Counted from the stretch's first letter, positions 24,101 to 36,856 are shown. The stretch is 64,000 bases of DNA from Penelope pileata (GCA_013396635.1 WBMW01000154.1:547744-611743); one strand, 5' to 3'. Numbers and translations: made by a program. The notes: a model not told the origin generated them from the sequence alone.

Positions 24101-26002
24101 CTGACCATAGTCAGAGACCCTGACTGTGTTGGAGCAAATGCCTTATTAGTGCTCAGCAGTAGATCTCAGCTCTCACATAGATTCAGAGCTGCCTGGCATT
24201 GCATCAGTGTGGGATTACAGCATACTACGTTTTGAAGAAGAGAAGAAACTATGCTACTGTAATCATTATTTAAACCATACTCCTTTGCTTTGTGAAATGG
24301 CAAGATCCCTTTCACATGTAGCATATCACATAGAGACGAAGGGCCTGACTAGAGGGAAAATCCCTTTTTTTTCCCCAGCTGAATTACTCATTTTTGCATA
24401 AAAATTTTGCACAAAAAGCATGTTTTCAGCTAGAAAGGAGGCAGAAGAAAATTATGACTTCGAATTATTGATCTTCAGAGCATGGGGGTTTCCCATGAAA
24501 CTTGCCTCCACGGTAAGGCGCTGTGAAAGCATAAAGCTTCTCCCTGAAGACCTTTCAGTCTGAATTGAAAAAAGTAAGACAAAATGTATTTTTGGTATAT
24601 ATCTTTATTTTACTGATGGCAAAATAAAACAGTGAGAGAGTGAGTGTTTCACCAGAAATACATCTGGTTGAAAAAAAACTCTCTGCGAAGGCACTCCGGT
24701 TCTCTAATGCAAGGTTATCTTTCTTAGTCATTGATTTTCCAAAAGATTTCACATAATAATTTTTGCCATTTTGAGTAAAATCAGATTAAATGGCAGAAAC
24801 AACCTACTTACCAGGTAAGTTACTAGAGCAGACCTGTCACCAGTTATTCATGAGGATGTATTGCCTGCTTTTCATCCTTGATGACACTGTGAAGTTCATG
24901 AAGCCAGCATGTCTCATCCATCCTTTAATTCCATGCATTCATTACTTGCTCCTTGTGCTTCACGTACTGGTTATTTATGGTTCATAAATACTGGTTCATC
25001 TTATGTATTAAGACAAACCAGGTCTGCAGAGCTGGATGCAAATCTGGTACCCAAACAACTGGGCACTAAGGCATTGTCTGAAGAGCTGTCTTTGACACAA
25101 GCAGACACCAAACACCCACTTCTTCCACACCTTATGACTTCTTGGCCGCAGAGCACATGGCTTATAGTTGAAGAAAGACGTTTGTAAAAAAGATGACAGA
25201 CTCGTGTAAGCATCCAGTGAACTCATACAGTCTTCTTCAATGTTTATATTCACTTATTGTGCTCTACTGTTCTCAAATAATTACATAGCTAGCCACAGCC
25301 ATTTTAAACAGCCCTTCAACCCACATCAGCCTCGTGTATAAACATTGGTGCTTTTTACAGTCATTTTGTATGAAATCTGTCTGCAGGGCAACAGTTTGCT
25401 GTACTGTATTCAGTTTGTGAGATGAATCATGCAGCAGTTAAGACTCAAAGTGCTTTTGATTTCCTTGCAAACAATGTGTCTGCCTTCCCTGCTATCTGTA
25501 GCCCAAGATCTAAGGAAGAGTTGCCCAGTATGGTCTGTGTCCAGAGCCCTGCTAATAAATCACTGTGCTGCAAATAACAGGCACAAACAGATCCCAGGCA
25601 TTTGGATCTCTATAACTGCAGGCATAGATCTTCAACCATTTCTTTCAAACAGGTCCAATTCCAGCTCAAGCACCTTCTGCTAATGGATCAGATGCTGCAA
25701 GGCTACATTTTTATGGTTCTGTGCCCAAGCAGTGTTTGTGTCTCATTTTGGGTCATCAGCTTGGGCTCAGCCCTGCTCTGATCACAAATGAAGAAAGGCT
25801 AAGGCTGCCTGCAAAGCCTTGCCAGCTTTCTGTCCTGTGAGGAGCAGCCTCATGCAGTAAAAGAAGATGTGAGAACCAGCTTGCTCCAGAAAAAGATGCA
25901 GGGCATCCTAGCTCTCATGGAGACAAAGTTGCTGCTATGGAAAATCTTGAGACCTGTTTGAAAGCAAGAGTAGAAAGCAGGAGCAGAAAGCGTAGGATAC
26001 AT
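21106..26002. other. Unassigned non-coding stretch
   Basis: The largest frame is 157 codons on the minus strand (22942-23415), overlapped by other frames in the GC-richer patch and matching no family I know. Small inverted repeats lie at 24098-24117 (8-bp stem, 4-nt loop) and 24806-24820 (7-bp arms around one base). No mobile element is recognised before the CR1 tail. Confidence 0.55.
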
Positions 26003-26052
26003 CATGATCAAACTCCCAACCCCTACAATTCTGTGATTCTGTGATTCTGTGG
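26003..26052 (+). mobile_element. CR1 LINE 3' terminal scrap
   Basis: An ATGATC word (26004-26009) and a CTCCCAACCC-like segment lead into three ATTCTGTG units (about 26028-26051). This is the extreme 3' end of a plus-strand CR1. Only about 50 bp survive, and the 5' boundary is approximate. Confidence 0.8.
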
Positions 26053-26572
26053 CTTTTGGACAGGGAGGATAGTGGAATGGTTGAGTAGAAAATGAAAAAG
26101 GTGTCTCATCCTGGCAAGTTTGTTCACCTCACACAGTAAAAAATGCCTGGGAGGCAATGAATGCCATTGCCGTGAGCATTTAGGCACAGTGGGTAAGGAA
26201 GGTTTAAGCATCACGTAATTCCAATGTAAGCCCTTTTTAAACATAATTAGAGAGAAACCTGAGCAAATGACTTTGGCATTGGAACAGATTCACATCTCTC
26301 CTCCTTCATCCTGAAGCATGCAGCTGTATCTCAAAGGAAAGAGGATGTTGCACAGTTCCAGCCTGTATTCTTGCTTGAAAGGTAAGAAAAAGGAAAAAGA
26401 TCCCAGGAAATTGTGCAGATTACTCTCAAAATATGAAGAAATGGTTGTTTCTGCCTTTTCTTTCACTGGCAGGAGGGCTATACTCTGTTCCTTGGAAGTG
26501 GAAAAACTCTAACCTGAGTGAAGAACAAATTTTTAGAAGATGTCTCTTTCTCAGTGACACATCCCCTTATTG
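26053..26572. other. Unassigned non-coding stretch
   Basis: No recognised gene. A donor-like AAG|GTAAGA sits at 26381/26382, preceded by a pyrimidine-rich acceptor-like tract ending at 26316. The 65-nt interval is open in more than one frame and carries little weight. Confidence 0.5.
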
Positions 26573-26602
26573 CACACACAAACACACACACACACACACA
26601 CA
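26573..26602. repeat. (CA)n microsatellite
   Basis: An almost uninterrupted CA dinucleotide run of about 30 bp. Likely polymorphic in length. Confidence 0.95.
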
Positions 26603-27290
26603 TTTCTATTTCATTAAAAAACATTCTGGTAACAATCAAAGGCAGCTAATAAATGTCATATTTTGAAAATCATAGTGCGCGATCCCCTCTTTAGAGCGGT
26701 TTTTATGACAAACAGTATACCAATGTTTGTGTATCATTTCTAGGACTATAAAATAACTTTTTATGGCTCTTAGGCTAATATCTGAAAAGCATGGTACATT
26801 TTTGCATGAAATTCTTTCACAGTATTCAAAACACAATACTCCTTGTCAGTCCACCCTCCCTCCTCTCCTCGTTTCTCTTTCTATGCAAAACCATGTGACA
26901 AAAAGCTAAGTGCTATTAAAAAACATACCTTTGGCAGAGAGCCAGCTTCTCTTTTTCTTTTCTTTTCTTTTTTCTCTTTTTTTCTGGTTTTACCAGTTGA
27001 AGCTGACAGATATCTATAGCAAACAGTTAACATATATAAACATGTCAGATATAAAACAAATATACTTTGAGAGAAAACAGATAGCTGGAACAGCTCATGC
27101 TGCAAGACAACGTCGGCGCAATTAGCAGGAGCAGGGTGTGGGGTCTTGAGGGCGAGTTTGGCAGAGCTACCCAAGGTAGGAGCACCTTTCTTCTTCACTC
27201 TGTCAAGGTCTGTGTGGATGGCATGGAAAAAAGACAGACCTCGGTGTCACAGCAACCATCTGGCATGGATGAAAAGAAAGCATAAGCAGT
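26603..27290. other. Unassigned stretch with TTTTC low-complexity tract
   Basis: Bases 26947-26985 are a (TTTTC)n-like pyrimidine tract. The rest is unique AT-rich sequence without a recognisable gene. Confidence 0.6.
26947..26985. repeat. (TTTTC)n-like pyrimidine tract
   Basis: Thirty-nine bases of T and C in repeated TTTTC units. Simple sequence. Confidence 0.85.
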
Positions 27291-27530
27291 TTTTACGATG
27301 ACCAGTAAGGCGATGTGCGTGCGAGACATCTGGAGGCGCGCGTTTCTGGAATACGTTCCGTGAGCTGAATAAACCAGGTTGTGGCTGAAACGCAGCCACT
27401 TAGAAGCTTCATCCTGCCAAGCTTCTGTCGGATGCTGAGCCCTCTGTTCCCGTGAGACTGTCCTGTGCTGTTCGTTATTGCACGGCACTTAATGCGGTCA
27501 TAAATGAATGAGGTTGAATTAATTCGTTAG
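27291..27530. promoter_or_regulatory. Candidate CpG-retaining non-coding element
   Basis: Nine CpG dinucleotides lie within 27296-27360, far denser than in the surrounding AT-rich sequence, followed by homeobox-like words (GAATTAATTCG near 27517). It is too small to be a CpG island. It may be a conserved element or an unmethylated regulatory patch; that is inference. Confidence 0.22.
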
Positions 27531-30500
27531 GAAAGAAAAAAGAAGTGGCAGTGTGTAGTGGTGCTGCGCCCTGCGAGCTTGCCCTGCTGGTACACCTCAT
27601 GTGCCTGCCCCACCAGCAAGGAGTGACCTGTAAGAACCTGGGGTGTTGCACCAAGTTGGGGCAAATATGACCAAAGGGCAATGGAAGGACACCTTGCTTG
27701 CATCTGCTCCCTGCTCGGTTGCAGCCCTGGGGCCACACCACTAAACAAGATCATTTACCCCTCTCCTCCTGTCTGATGGGGCAGAAATGTCCCATGGGCT
27801 CAGGCTTGTCATTTTTGGTATTCGTATTATCACACCATATGAAGAAAATAGCCATTTTATCCCAGCTATAGAGTGGGACTGGCACCTTAGCTAACAATTC
27901 AGAGTGGGCTTTGGTGTCCAAAGTGCCACGGGACAAATCCAGGCTCTGCCGTGCCTCTGTCCAGGATCTCCTTCCTGGTGGGTCCTATAACGCAGTCCTG
28001 CACAAACAGATGCCACGGATCCCTAACAATAGGTTAAGAATAGACTAAACAGATAATTAAACAGATTAATTTGGCTCTCAAACAGACTAGCAGCACAATT
28101 AAATGGACTCAGATTCTCCAAGCTGAGAGAGACACTGCTGAAGGGGATATGATAGAGATCACGATCAGGCTGGAAAAAATGAATAGACGCAAAAGCTTGG
28201 GGACATCAGATGAAACTAGTTAGTGGCAAGCTCAGAGAAAAAAAGAAACAAAAGAAGAGCCATTTTCCCCCAATGAGCAGTGAAGAGGGGGAACTCTTTG
28301 CCACACGGCTACGAGGCGCATCCATGGAAGAAATGTGATTTTGGGGGGATTGAAGACAGAGATGCTCCCCTGGGTAGCACTGAGCCGGGGCTGTGAGATT
28401 GCTGCTGATGGGTGAATTGCAAACACTTTGCAGGTTTTGGTCAGTTTGGGTAAGTCTAAAACAGGTCTGGATCAGAATTTAAGTGGTACACAGATTTCAG
28501 AAAACACCTTCCATTCAAGTGATCTCCCATGGCTCAGCTCACTGTTATGTGATACAGAACTAAATAAAGATAGTAAAAATGTTTCTGGCTACAGGGATAC
28601 TTTACATGTGATTCATCAAAAGCAAAATATTTTGCAGAAAAATATCAATTGTGCTTTCAATTTTTACCAAACAAAAAAATGTTTTAAAAAGCTATTTTTA
28701 AACAAGTTAGACTTTTTATTCACTTTCTTCTTTTCTTCCTTACTTTCTAATTGCTACGCTTTTTTCTTCTCATTACTCCCTCCTCCTTCTGCTGTTGAAG
28801 AGAAGATGAAAAAGATTTTCAAACCCTTAGAGGAAACTGCTGTTCATTTCAACCTACTGAAAAAAAATAAAAGAAAGAAATTTAAAGTGTGAAACTACGT
28901 GGAGGGGAAAACAAAGCTGCTTTTAAATGCCTTTCTACCAGAAGTAAGTGGAAAAAGCACATGCAGAAATACTTTGAAAACCAGGATGCTTCTGCTTTTG
29001 CCTTCCTTACTGCAGGCATGGGGGATTTGGTACCTCTGACTCGGTTCACAGAGGGGAAACCAAGACATCATCTGTTAAGGGACAGTATTAGAGATGCCTT
29101 GTTCCTTGGCTAGATCTGCTTTTACAGATATACAGGAAGTGTGCAGCAGGAGTGGGATTAGGAACAAGATTTAAATAGTGACCTCTCTCCCCCCCAGACC
29201 AGCTTCTCCCATTCCTTTCTCTTTCCCAGCAGAAAACACACACTGCTGATGAGGATGGTCAGCAAAAGGGGAGGCAGTCCCAGAAGCCACAGAGCTGTTT
29301 TGGGGAGATGAAGCAGATACCATACCAGAAGCAGTGTTGTGTTTTTTTGTGTTTTTTTTTCTTGCTTAATATTTTCAGAAATAAAAATTTCCCTGATTTC
29401 TTCGAGCTTGTGATGAGAACTGCCAGCCCTCCTGGCAGCTCAGAGGGCTGCAGTGATGTCCCCTTTTCTGGGCCTCTGCTACACGGTGACCTCCCCTCCT
29501 TGGGCCATGTTCTGAGCCAGCACATATTGAGGAGATGCCAACTGACACCAGCTGAAGTTGCTCCTTGGAGATCAGCTGCTAACTTTACGGCTCCATTTTC
29601 AAGGTGGTATTTTCCAAAGTGCCTGTTTGGCACAAATATGTAACAAGCAGGAGAAAATGCATAGATTGTTTTGTCCGCCTCCACCATATAACATAAACAA
29701 GTTCATTCTCATATTTTGATTCATGAGAAAATCACCCTCCAAATAATTAAAATAACTTTCTGTCAGCTCAGCTTAGCAGCCCACACTGGCAACGTGCTGT
29801 GAGAGAGCTGCTTGCAATGAGCTCCTTGAGAAGAGGCTTCAACCCCAAGGCAAACATCTGTGGAAATTTTATGAGAGCCTAGACCAAGGGAAAAGCCAGC
29901 ATCAGACATCTGTAGGCTTCCTTTGGACCAAAGACAAGAGATCCCAGAGTCTATTGCATGAGGAAAGACTGATGGGCTTTGTGGGCTAGCTGCGAGGAAA
30001 CCCCACAGCTCCCTTAGCTCAAACACAGTTGCTCGAGGTTTCTCCTTCTTCCAGGTTCATCATATTCTTGCATGAAATATCCTTGAAGAGTAAAATGAGG
30101 GAGTGGTCAATCTATAGATAGGTGAGCTCTGCACCATATCTGATTACCTGGGTCTTAATGTCTTGTGTCTTAGCAATATTGTACTGGTGATAGCTGACTG
30201 GTCATGTGGCTGGTCCACAATAAACCAGGACACTATTCAGAATTGCAGCAGAATTACTCACAAGTTTCCCTGTCTTAATACCAGCAAGTAATGACTGTAG
30301 GACTTGGCATGCGTATTCTGAGTTGTGGGCAATCACAACCCTATTCTTAAATGTACTATGCTTGCATGGACTTGTTTTTTGTAAAAATAGAGGTTTGATT
30401 TTGCCTCAGTTGTATGGGGCAAATCCAATACCTTTAGGACTGAGCTTTGAGATACTGAGATCAGAATCTTCTCTGATCAACATAAGAATTTGTCCATGAG

Positions 30501-30915
30501 CTCATGGGTGACACTAGCTGGATGTGCTATAACAGTCTGGACTTGTTCAGAAAGCAGGATGATGGATATAAGGAAGAGAGGAGGGACATGTGGTTGGGGT
30601 GGGACCACTGGGGCCATCAGGCAGAACAGTTCAGGCTTTTGAGGAGCCTCCACCCCTGAGAAACCCAAAAAAACTGAACACCACAGTAATACCCTGTCCC
30701 TGGGCCGAAAAAGTTAAGCAGGCTAGGACAGGAGCACAGCCTGTGTTGTGCTTTTGTTTAGTTTACAAACACAGATGTGACCAAAACTTCTCATCATAGC
30801 TCTGGTCTCTGACACAGCTGAGCAGGAGCCTGCAACATCTGGGAGAGAGGAAATGAGCTTGTGCGGATATTCGACTGCTGGTGTCTCTTTTCAGCTAAAA
30901 TTAATGTCAATGGTT
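27531..30915. other. Unassigned non-coding stretch
   Basis: The largest frame is 154 codons (28428-28892, plus strand), lysine- and phenylalanine-rich as expected from AT-rich DNA, with no family signature. No mobile element is recognised. Confidence 0.55.
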
Positions 30916-31000
30916 GTTGATGCTACAGGTCATTTCCCATCTCTCTCATTAAATCTGGAACTTCAGCGGATTTCCCAATGGTAAAATGAGGGCTGGCCAA
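30916..31000 (+). mobile_element. Possible MIR-like fragment
   Basis: A pyrimidine-rich CATTTCCCATCTCTCTC stretch is followed by TTCAGCGGATTTCCCAAT and GGTAAAATGAGGG, resembling the MIR words CTCAGTTTCC-TCATCTGTAAAATG. Highly diverged and short. Confidence 0.3.
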
Positions 31001-31639
31001 CTTTTCATCCAGCTTTTCAGGCTTAGTACTCTTCTAGTGGACTTTGGAGGGTAGTCATGAAGCATGCTGTAACCCATGTAGTGCAAGAAGTTCAGAAAAT
31101 AGACGTGCAAAGCTAGAAGAACATGCTGCTATTTGTGTAGAGTGCTTCCTATGCAGCAAGTAGCAAATGTCATACATGAGTAGGCAAATCAGAAGCTGCT
31201 GGTGTTATTCTCAGATACAGGAACAAAACGCTCCTAGCTGAAAATCTTTATGTCAGGTATTGTAATGCCAGATTGTTGAGAAAGACAAAGAATCATTCCA
31301 ACACTGTTGCCTTAGAAGCTCATATTGGCCTCTGAATTGTCTTCCAAAGCTGTTCAGGCACCATTGGACATGGTTCTCGCTGCTTGCAAGGTGAGCCGTG
31401 CCTCCAGTTCATGTGTGTTGACTCTGACCTTGAGTGAAAGTGTGCTGTGTCTGTGCAAGGAGCACGATGGGTGACCACGAGAGGCTTCATGGGCAGCTTG
31501 GCTTCATTTTGTCATCGTGTACCCATTGTCTGGGAATGTCTCCTCATTCAGAACGCATGGACAAATAGACACAATGGGAAAGACAGTCGTGTTCATAAAA
31601 CTCTGGGCAACTCCAGTCCATGGAAGCAGCACCTCTCTC
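31001..31639. other. Unassigned non-coding stretch
   Basis: No gene or repeat recognised; short frames only. Confidence 0.55.
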
Positions 31640-31690
31640 TCTAGGGTCTCCAAATGCTTTACACATGTTAATTAACCCAAACTACAGGTA
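31640..31690 (-). mobile_element. Possible reversed MIR3/L3-type fragment
   Basis: CCAAATGCTTTACACATG-TTAATTAACCC resembles the reverse complement of the MIR3/L3 3' region (AAAGCGCTTTACAAA followed by TTAATTAATCC). Only about 45 bp are recognisable. Confidence 0.3.
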
Positions 31691-32927
31691 CAAAGTCAGG
31701 GCCGGGAGCGGTCTGCAATAGCACCCAGTGCTGCACAGTGGTTGTCTTACACATGTTGGAGGCCCTATTCTGCTCAGGTGTGGAACAAGGTTGCAGTTTT
31801 GGAACGGGATATCCAAAGTCTGCATCCTAACACCACTGTAAATGTTGAGTGGCCATTCCTGGAGCCACCGAGCAGCTATAGGGCTCTTCACGCCTGCAGA
31901 CTTACCAAACCAGCAGGATTTCCTAGGTTCAACTTTTGTTCTTCTCTCTTCATTTTCTCCATGAAATATTCTAGGCTTATTCATTTCCCACCCCTGCTGT
32001 ATCGGTGGCCCTTCCACTGCTCTCATTGTGCTTCATAAAATTTCCTCCCTGTAGGGAAAAAGTGCCTCTGGGCATATTGAGAAACCCAGCCCAATGCACC
32101 TAACTGAGGCGGTGGATCACTAGCTTTCTGGAGTGAGGTTCTGCAGCATGCCATGTCGTGGTTTCTGCTCCAAATGCTTTCTCTGGGGATTTCTCAGATA
32201 GACTTCTCCAAGGTTTCTCAGCCCATTTCTCCAAGGTTTCTGTGCAAGAGACCTCTGGAGAGAAGCTAGCTAAGTTCAGTTCCTAAATATGGGTGGGGTG
32301 AAAACTGCAGTCCTGCAGATGTCAAAAGAACTGAAGTTTACATGGGACTGGAAGGCACATGTGAAAGCCCAATCCTTTCTGCTGCCTCCTTTTTTCCCTG
32401 TGCTGTGACCATACAATGAAAGCTGGACTCTTTCTGTGCCAAGCACCACATAAAAAATAGAGAGGGGAGAGTTTTCTCACCCTGGAGTTGGCAGTCTGAA
32501 CAGACAAAGGAGAACTGCAGAAGAGTGAGCAGAGTTTGGCTTGCAAATATTATGTTAGCTCCCCAATTTCTTCACGGTTGGTTGGGCAGCAGATGTACTG
32601 CTTTCTTTGAATGGTCTGGGAGGGGTACCCATGCACGTCTGGGAGGGGAACAGGATCTTGTCTTTATGGTGAGTTTGGCATGAGGAGATGTTCCCAATTA
32701 AGTCTGGGCATAATCAGATGAGCACTCAATCCTAGCAGAATAATTTCTAACTGAATTGGTTTAATTTGCTACGTACAAAAGATTGTGTTCACTGGAGAAC
32801 CCTTTTATTCCAGAATTAAGGCATCTCCACGTGGAGTTTTTCAGGGAGAGCCATTCTTTCTCACAACGACCCCTTCCCTTAATCTAAATTAACTTCTCTG
32901 GATGGAAAAGTGTGTGTATATGCAGCA
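31691..32927. other. Unassigned non-coding stretch
   Basis: Open frames up to 114 codons on opposite strands overlap one another; no family. No repeats recognised. Confidence 0.55.
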
Positions 32928-33065
32928 CAGAAGGGGCCAGGGGAAAAGCAGGAAGGGATTAGCTGAAAGGAAAAACAAAGGAAGAGGCAGAGATATGGAG
33001 GGGAGGGAGATAAGTCGACTGGTGAGAAGGAAGGAAAATGAAGAGCAGCTGGAGGGAAGAATCCA
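32928..33065 (+). repeat. Purine-rich stretch
   Basis: The plus strand is dominated by A and G (GGAAGG and GGGGAGGGAG words) for about 140 bp, with scattered interruptions. Open frames on both strands here reflect composition, not genes. Confidence 0.6.
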
Positions 33066-33734
33066 AGCAGGCCAGGGCTTGGGCAGAGAGATCCCTGGGC
33101 AGCCTGCAAGGATCTCATTGTCCCCATTAGCCTTTTCTCCATGGAGCTGCAATTTCTGGGGATGCATGTTTCTCTGTCTAGCTCAACTCTGGGGTGGTGG
33201 TTGTATAATTTCTTTAAGAAAATGAACTGTCTCAGTTGAAGGAAAACAGGTTTTTTGGTAAAAGTTGTAAACAATCTCAATGTATTTAATGCACTGCAGC
33301 AAACTGTTGCTTATTGCACTTTTGGAGTTAAAGGCAATTAAGTCAAAAGCTTCTTAAAGCGTATTTACAAAACAAAATAAAGGGGCATGGTGGGAACCAA
33401 TCTATTCTTTGCTCTGCGAAGTTCACCATTACCACTAAATGGGGCAGGAGGACAGAGCAACCTCACTCTGAGCCCTGGTCTGCACCAAGCTGGCAATGCC
33501 ACGCATCACCTGCAAGAACCACCCGCCCTGTACAGTGCTGTGCCACAGGGCCTGTGCTGGGAGGACACTCAGCTCTGCTCTTATTTACAGCAATTCTGTG
33601 GAACCCAACATCTTTTAAGGTCTCGTGGTAAATCTGATGTCCTGGCGCAAAGGACAGACTGCTGTCTTCAATTCAACCACCCCTTATCCCATGCGGAACA
33701 GCCACAGCAACCCAGGGTAGTGAAGACAGACGCC
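33066..33734. other. Unassigned non-coding stretch
   Basis: A 131-codon plus-strand frame (33387-33782) runs into the MIR-like segment and has no family match. Nothing else recognised. Confidence 0.5.
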
Positions 33735-33815
33735 TACAGCTGTGAGTCCATACCTCTGCCTCACCACAGGCTTTCTAGATGACCTTGGGCAAGGCACTTA
33801 GCCTTGGGAAGCCCA
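33735..33815 (+). mobile_element. MIR/CORE-SINE-like ancient fragment
   Basis: CTCTGCCTCACCACAGGCTT is followed by CTAGATGACCTTGGGCAAGG and CACTTAGCCT, which closely follows the MIR core (CTCTGCCACTTACTAGCTG, then TGACCTTGGGCAAG, then CACTTAACCT). The 3' half is not recognisable. Confidence 0.55.
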
Positions 33816-34190
33816 GCCCCACACCTGCCTGACAGTCCTAACACTTTCCTTCCTCTTAGGTGTTTTTCAAGGAGGTCAGCACCACCATGAGAAGCTTAGT
33901 CCTTAGTCCTAGAGTTTCAGGTAGGGAAGAAAATTCAGCCCCCTCTGTTGAAGTTATATCACTGCCTTTGAAAAAGGATTTTGCTGGACAAGAAAGAAGT
34001 GAGAGTGGCTGTCCAGACCCAGGTGTCAGCACCTTCCAACAAGACTGGAAAGTCCAAACTATTTTTTCCAGCACTGTTCAACAGAAGAACACTAAAAGAG
34101 CCCTTGAAAGCCCTTAAAAGGTGAATTACATGACTACTCACTAGAAAATCCTGTTCTTTCTATAGCCATGTGTTTTTTTGGCATGATGGG
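33816..34190. other. Unassigned non-coding stretch
   Basis: Frames of 72 and 85 codons on opposite strands overlap; no product recognised. Confidence 0.5.
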
Positions 34191-34291
34191 ACACACACAT
34201 ATACATAACATATGTATATATTTTATATAAACATGAATACATTTTTATGCATATATAAAATACACTTTAATATACACGCATCTCTCTCTAT
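34191..34291. repeat. Degenerate CA/TA-rich microsatellite
   Basis: ACACACACAT is followed by about 80 bp of TA-, CATA- and TATATA-rich sequence ending in CTCTCTCTA. Simple sequence, now imperfect. Confidence 0.8.
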
Positions 34292-34877
34292 ACAAAGATT
34301 TCACAGTCTTTCACAAATGAAATCAAATATTGTCCCATGATCATGTGAATGCAGAAATCAGAGCCTCAAGAAAAAAAATATACACCATGACTACTTTGAT
34401 CCACCTCTATGTTGGGTGTTCTGAATACACAATATCCTGGGTGCTGTGCTTTGCTGTTGCTTCTACTATAAGATGACAAAAAGGGAGCAACCCAGCTGTG
34501 GTGCAGGCTTACTTTAAGAGCTAGCTTTGCAGATTGGGTCAGGGAAATCTCAGAGGCAATGGGTACCCCTTCGTATGGTTCAGCTGGAGGGAGGGTGATG
34601 CTCTACACACGCTCCAGGAATGCAGAGGACCTGCATCCATGGCCAGGACTTCCTCCTAGGGCTGCAGGAGATGTGACATCTCACAGGTTTCACTTCACAC
34701 ATAAAAGGAGGTTTATATTCACCTATGGAGTAGTTCACACTCCTGAGCACTCAGGTAGTGCGTGGCCAGCTGGAGGTCCTAAGACACACTGTGTTGTGTT
34801 CAGCCTTTCAGATGAGGCTCTTTGAACTTGGTCTCACATTCAGCAAATCTGGGTTTCCTCCAGATCTCCTGAACGTT
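34292..34877. other. Unassigned non-coding stretch
   Basis: One 88-codon plus-strand frame (34559-34825) without family features; no repeat recognised. Confidence 0.5.
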
Positions 34878-35045
34878 TCCTGTGTGGCATTTGGAAATGC
34901 GTTTATCCATTCCACGCCTCAGTTCTCCCCACCTGAAAAAATGGGAATTGTGTCTTTATCTCCCAAGGGACTGGGAGGTTAAATTGTTACCGACTTGGAA
35001 ATGCTAAGTCTGAGGGCCAAAGAAGTATAAAGACGTTATTTCAGT
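34878..35045 (+). mobile_element. MIR/MIR3-like ancient SINE fragment
   Basis: In order: GTGTGGCATTTGGAAATGC (compare TGTGACCTTGGGCAAGT), CGCCTCAGTTCTCCCCACCT, GAAAAAATGGGAATTGTG, ATCTCCCAAGGGACTGGGAG-GTTAAAT, and GGAAATGCTAAGTCTGAGG with AAGTATAAAGACGTTATTT. This is the full order of landmarks of the MIR/MIR3 3' half in plus orientation, diverged but colinear. It is the best-preserved of the SINE relics here. Confidence 0.6.
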
Positions 35046-36820
35046 CTCTCTTTTATTAGAGCATGGTGTATGTAAGTCAGCTGCTCTTATCCGCGTAATA
35101 CAAAAGCAGATGTGTGAGATGTACAGCTAAATGTTTTAATGCTACTTTTTACTGTGCCTGCATTTTTCTTTTCTTTGTGTAAAATTATGACCTTTTAAAT
35201 ATCAAATAGACTATATATTATTACAGAGCAGTTGCTCGGTCTCTTACAAGAAACAAATATGTTTCCCATTATATTCGCCAGGTGCATTCTATAAAGGGGG
35301 TGTTTATGGTAGAACCATATATATTTCAATAAAGGCTTAGTAGTTTTATGTCAGAGAGAGGTAGCCCTGAAACCAAAACCATACATTTCAGCTTCACTGA
35401 AATTGCTTTTTTGTCTGAAACAAGATAAACCCTCAAATGGGAACAAAACATATTGGGCATTATATAGGTTTTAGTGAGAGTCACTTAAGAGTTAGGCTAA
35501 AAAAAAAAATAAATAAGGATCATTTAGATGGGATTAAGGAAATTGAAAAACATAATAATACTCCATAAAAATAGATTTGCATAATACTGCAAAACCTGGA
35601 AAAAGATATCCCTGTTCCGCATTTTTACTACTTGGAATCTTCTTTGGGAAAATGGCTAATTAAAACTAAACCATTGAGAAGCTAATGTACAGCACTGTCT
35701 GGAGCTGACGCCTGAAACAGTAAATTCTGGAGGAAGGCAGAATTCTGGAGAGTGACAGCAAAAACTACTGTACAGACATCACTGGAAAAGCTCAGCTTCT
35801 GCTGTCTTGCATCTATTAATCTAGTATATCTGTGTATACAATTCAAACCATTTTACAAATATTTATCATTTGTAGGAGGAGATGTTGCCAAGACCTATCT
35901 TAATACTGCGACCATAAATAAAGCATCCCAATACAGAGCTCTGAACTTAAAACAAACGGTTTGGAGAAGGTGGGGACAAACAATCTTCTGTGAAATATGA
36001 GCCAGCCTTCATTAAGCCGTACACAGAAGGAATCTTGAACATTGAAAAATCTGAAGAACTTGTGAAGATTTCAGTCTCCAGCTATTATCCATGACTCTTG
36101 CATGTGTTTTCCATCCTCACAGCTTTATTCAAACGTCCTTTTTCATCAAGTTCTTATACCAGCCTTACACTCTTTATCTCCATGCTTTCCAGGAGAATAT
36201 TAAAAAGGTGGTTGACGTGTCAGAGGATGGTTTGTTCTCACGCCTTCTCCCCAGCATGAGAAACAGGTGAAACCATCATATTTTAGGCAAATTCTAAAAA
36301 GGCTTATCCATTACTCATTGAGAACATCCACAGCAGTGCTGAACCAAAATATTCCTTTTCAGAGGAAGCGCAAACTCCTACAGATCTAAGGAAGAAACTT
36401 CCACTAGCAAGGAAAGTTGAAGCTTTTCCTATGCATAATTTATTTCATGAGCCTTTGCTATGCCTTTCCTGCATTTTCCCCTGCAGCTTCTGGAAGAGGC
36501 TTCTGCCAGACAGAAGATAACCAGACAGAGATTATCAGGCATTGACCTATCATGGCAGGAGTCTGTAGGCTCATTGATGTACTGGACTGACTCTATCAGG
36601 CAGCTGAAACCTGTAAGCATTCAGCTTTGGTTTTGAAACAAGACACTGCTTTTAATTCTTGCCAAGGATGAGATGCAGCCATGATAGAATATGATGCCTT
36701 GGAGAGGCAGCTTCCTCTGGAGAAGAAAAACCTTCACCCAGGCCATTTGTAATTGAGAGCCACATCTGTGGGCCTGTTGAGAGCAGATGCTGGAATAAAT
36801 TATTCCTTCAGGCACACCCA
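35046..36820. other. Unassigned non-coding stretch
   Basis: AT-rich unique sequence. No frame longer than about 82 codons, no recognised element. Confidence 0.6.
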
Positions 36821-36856
36821 CATATACATATACATATATATATTTATATATTTATG
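36821..36856. repeat. TA/CATA microsatellite
   Basis: CATATACATATACATATATA-type repetition followed by TTTATATATTTATG. Simple sequence. Confidence 0.85.

Noticed and set aside
28428..28892. 154-codon plus-strand frame
   Set aside because: Lysine/phenylalanine-rich as expected from AT-rich DNA; no domain and no start or splice evidence.
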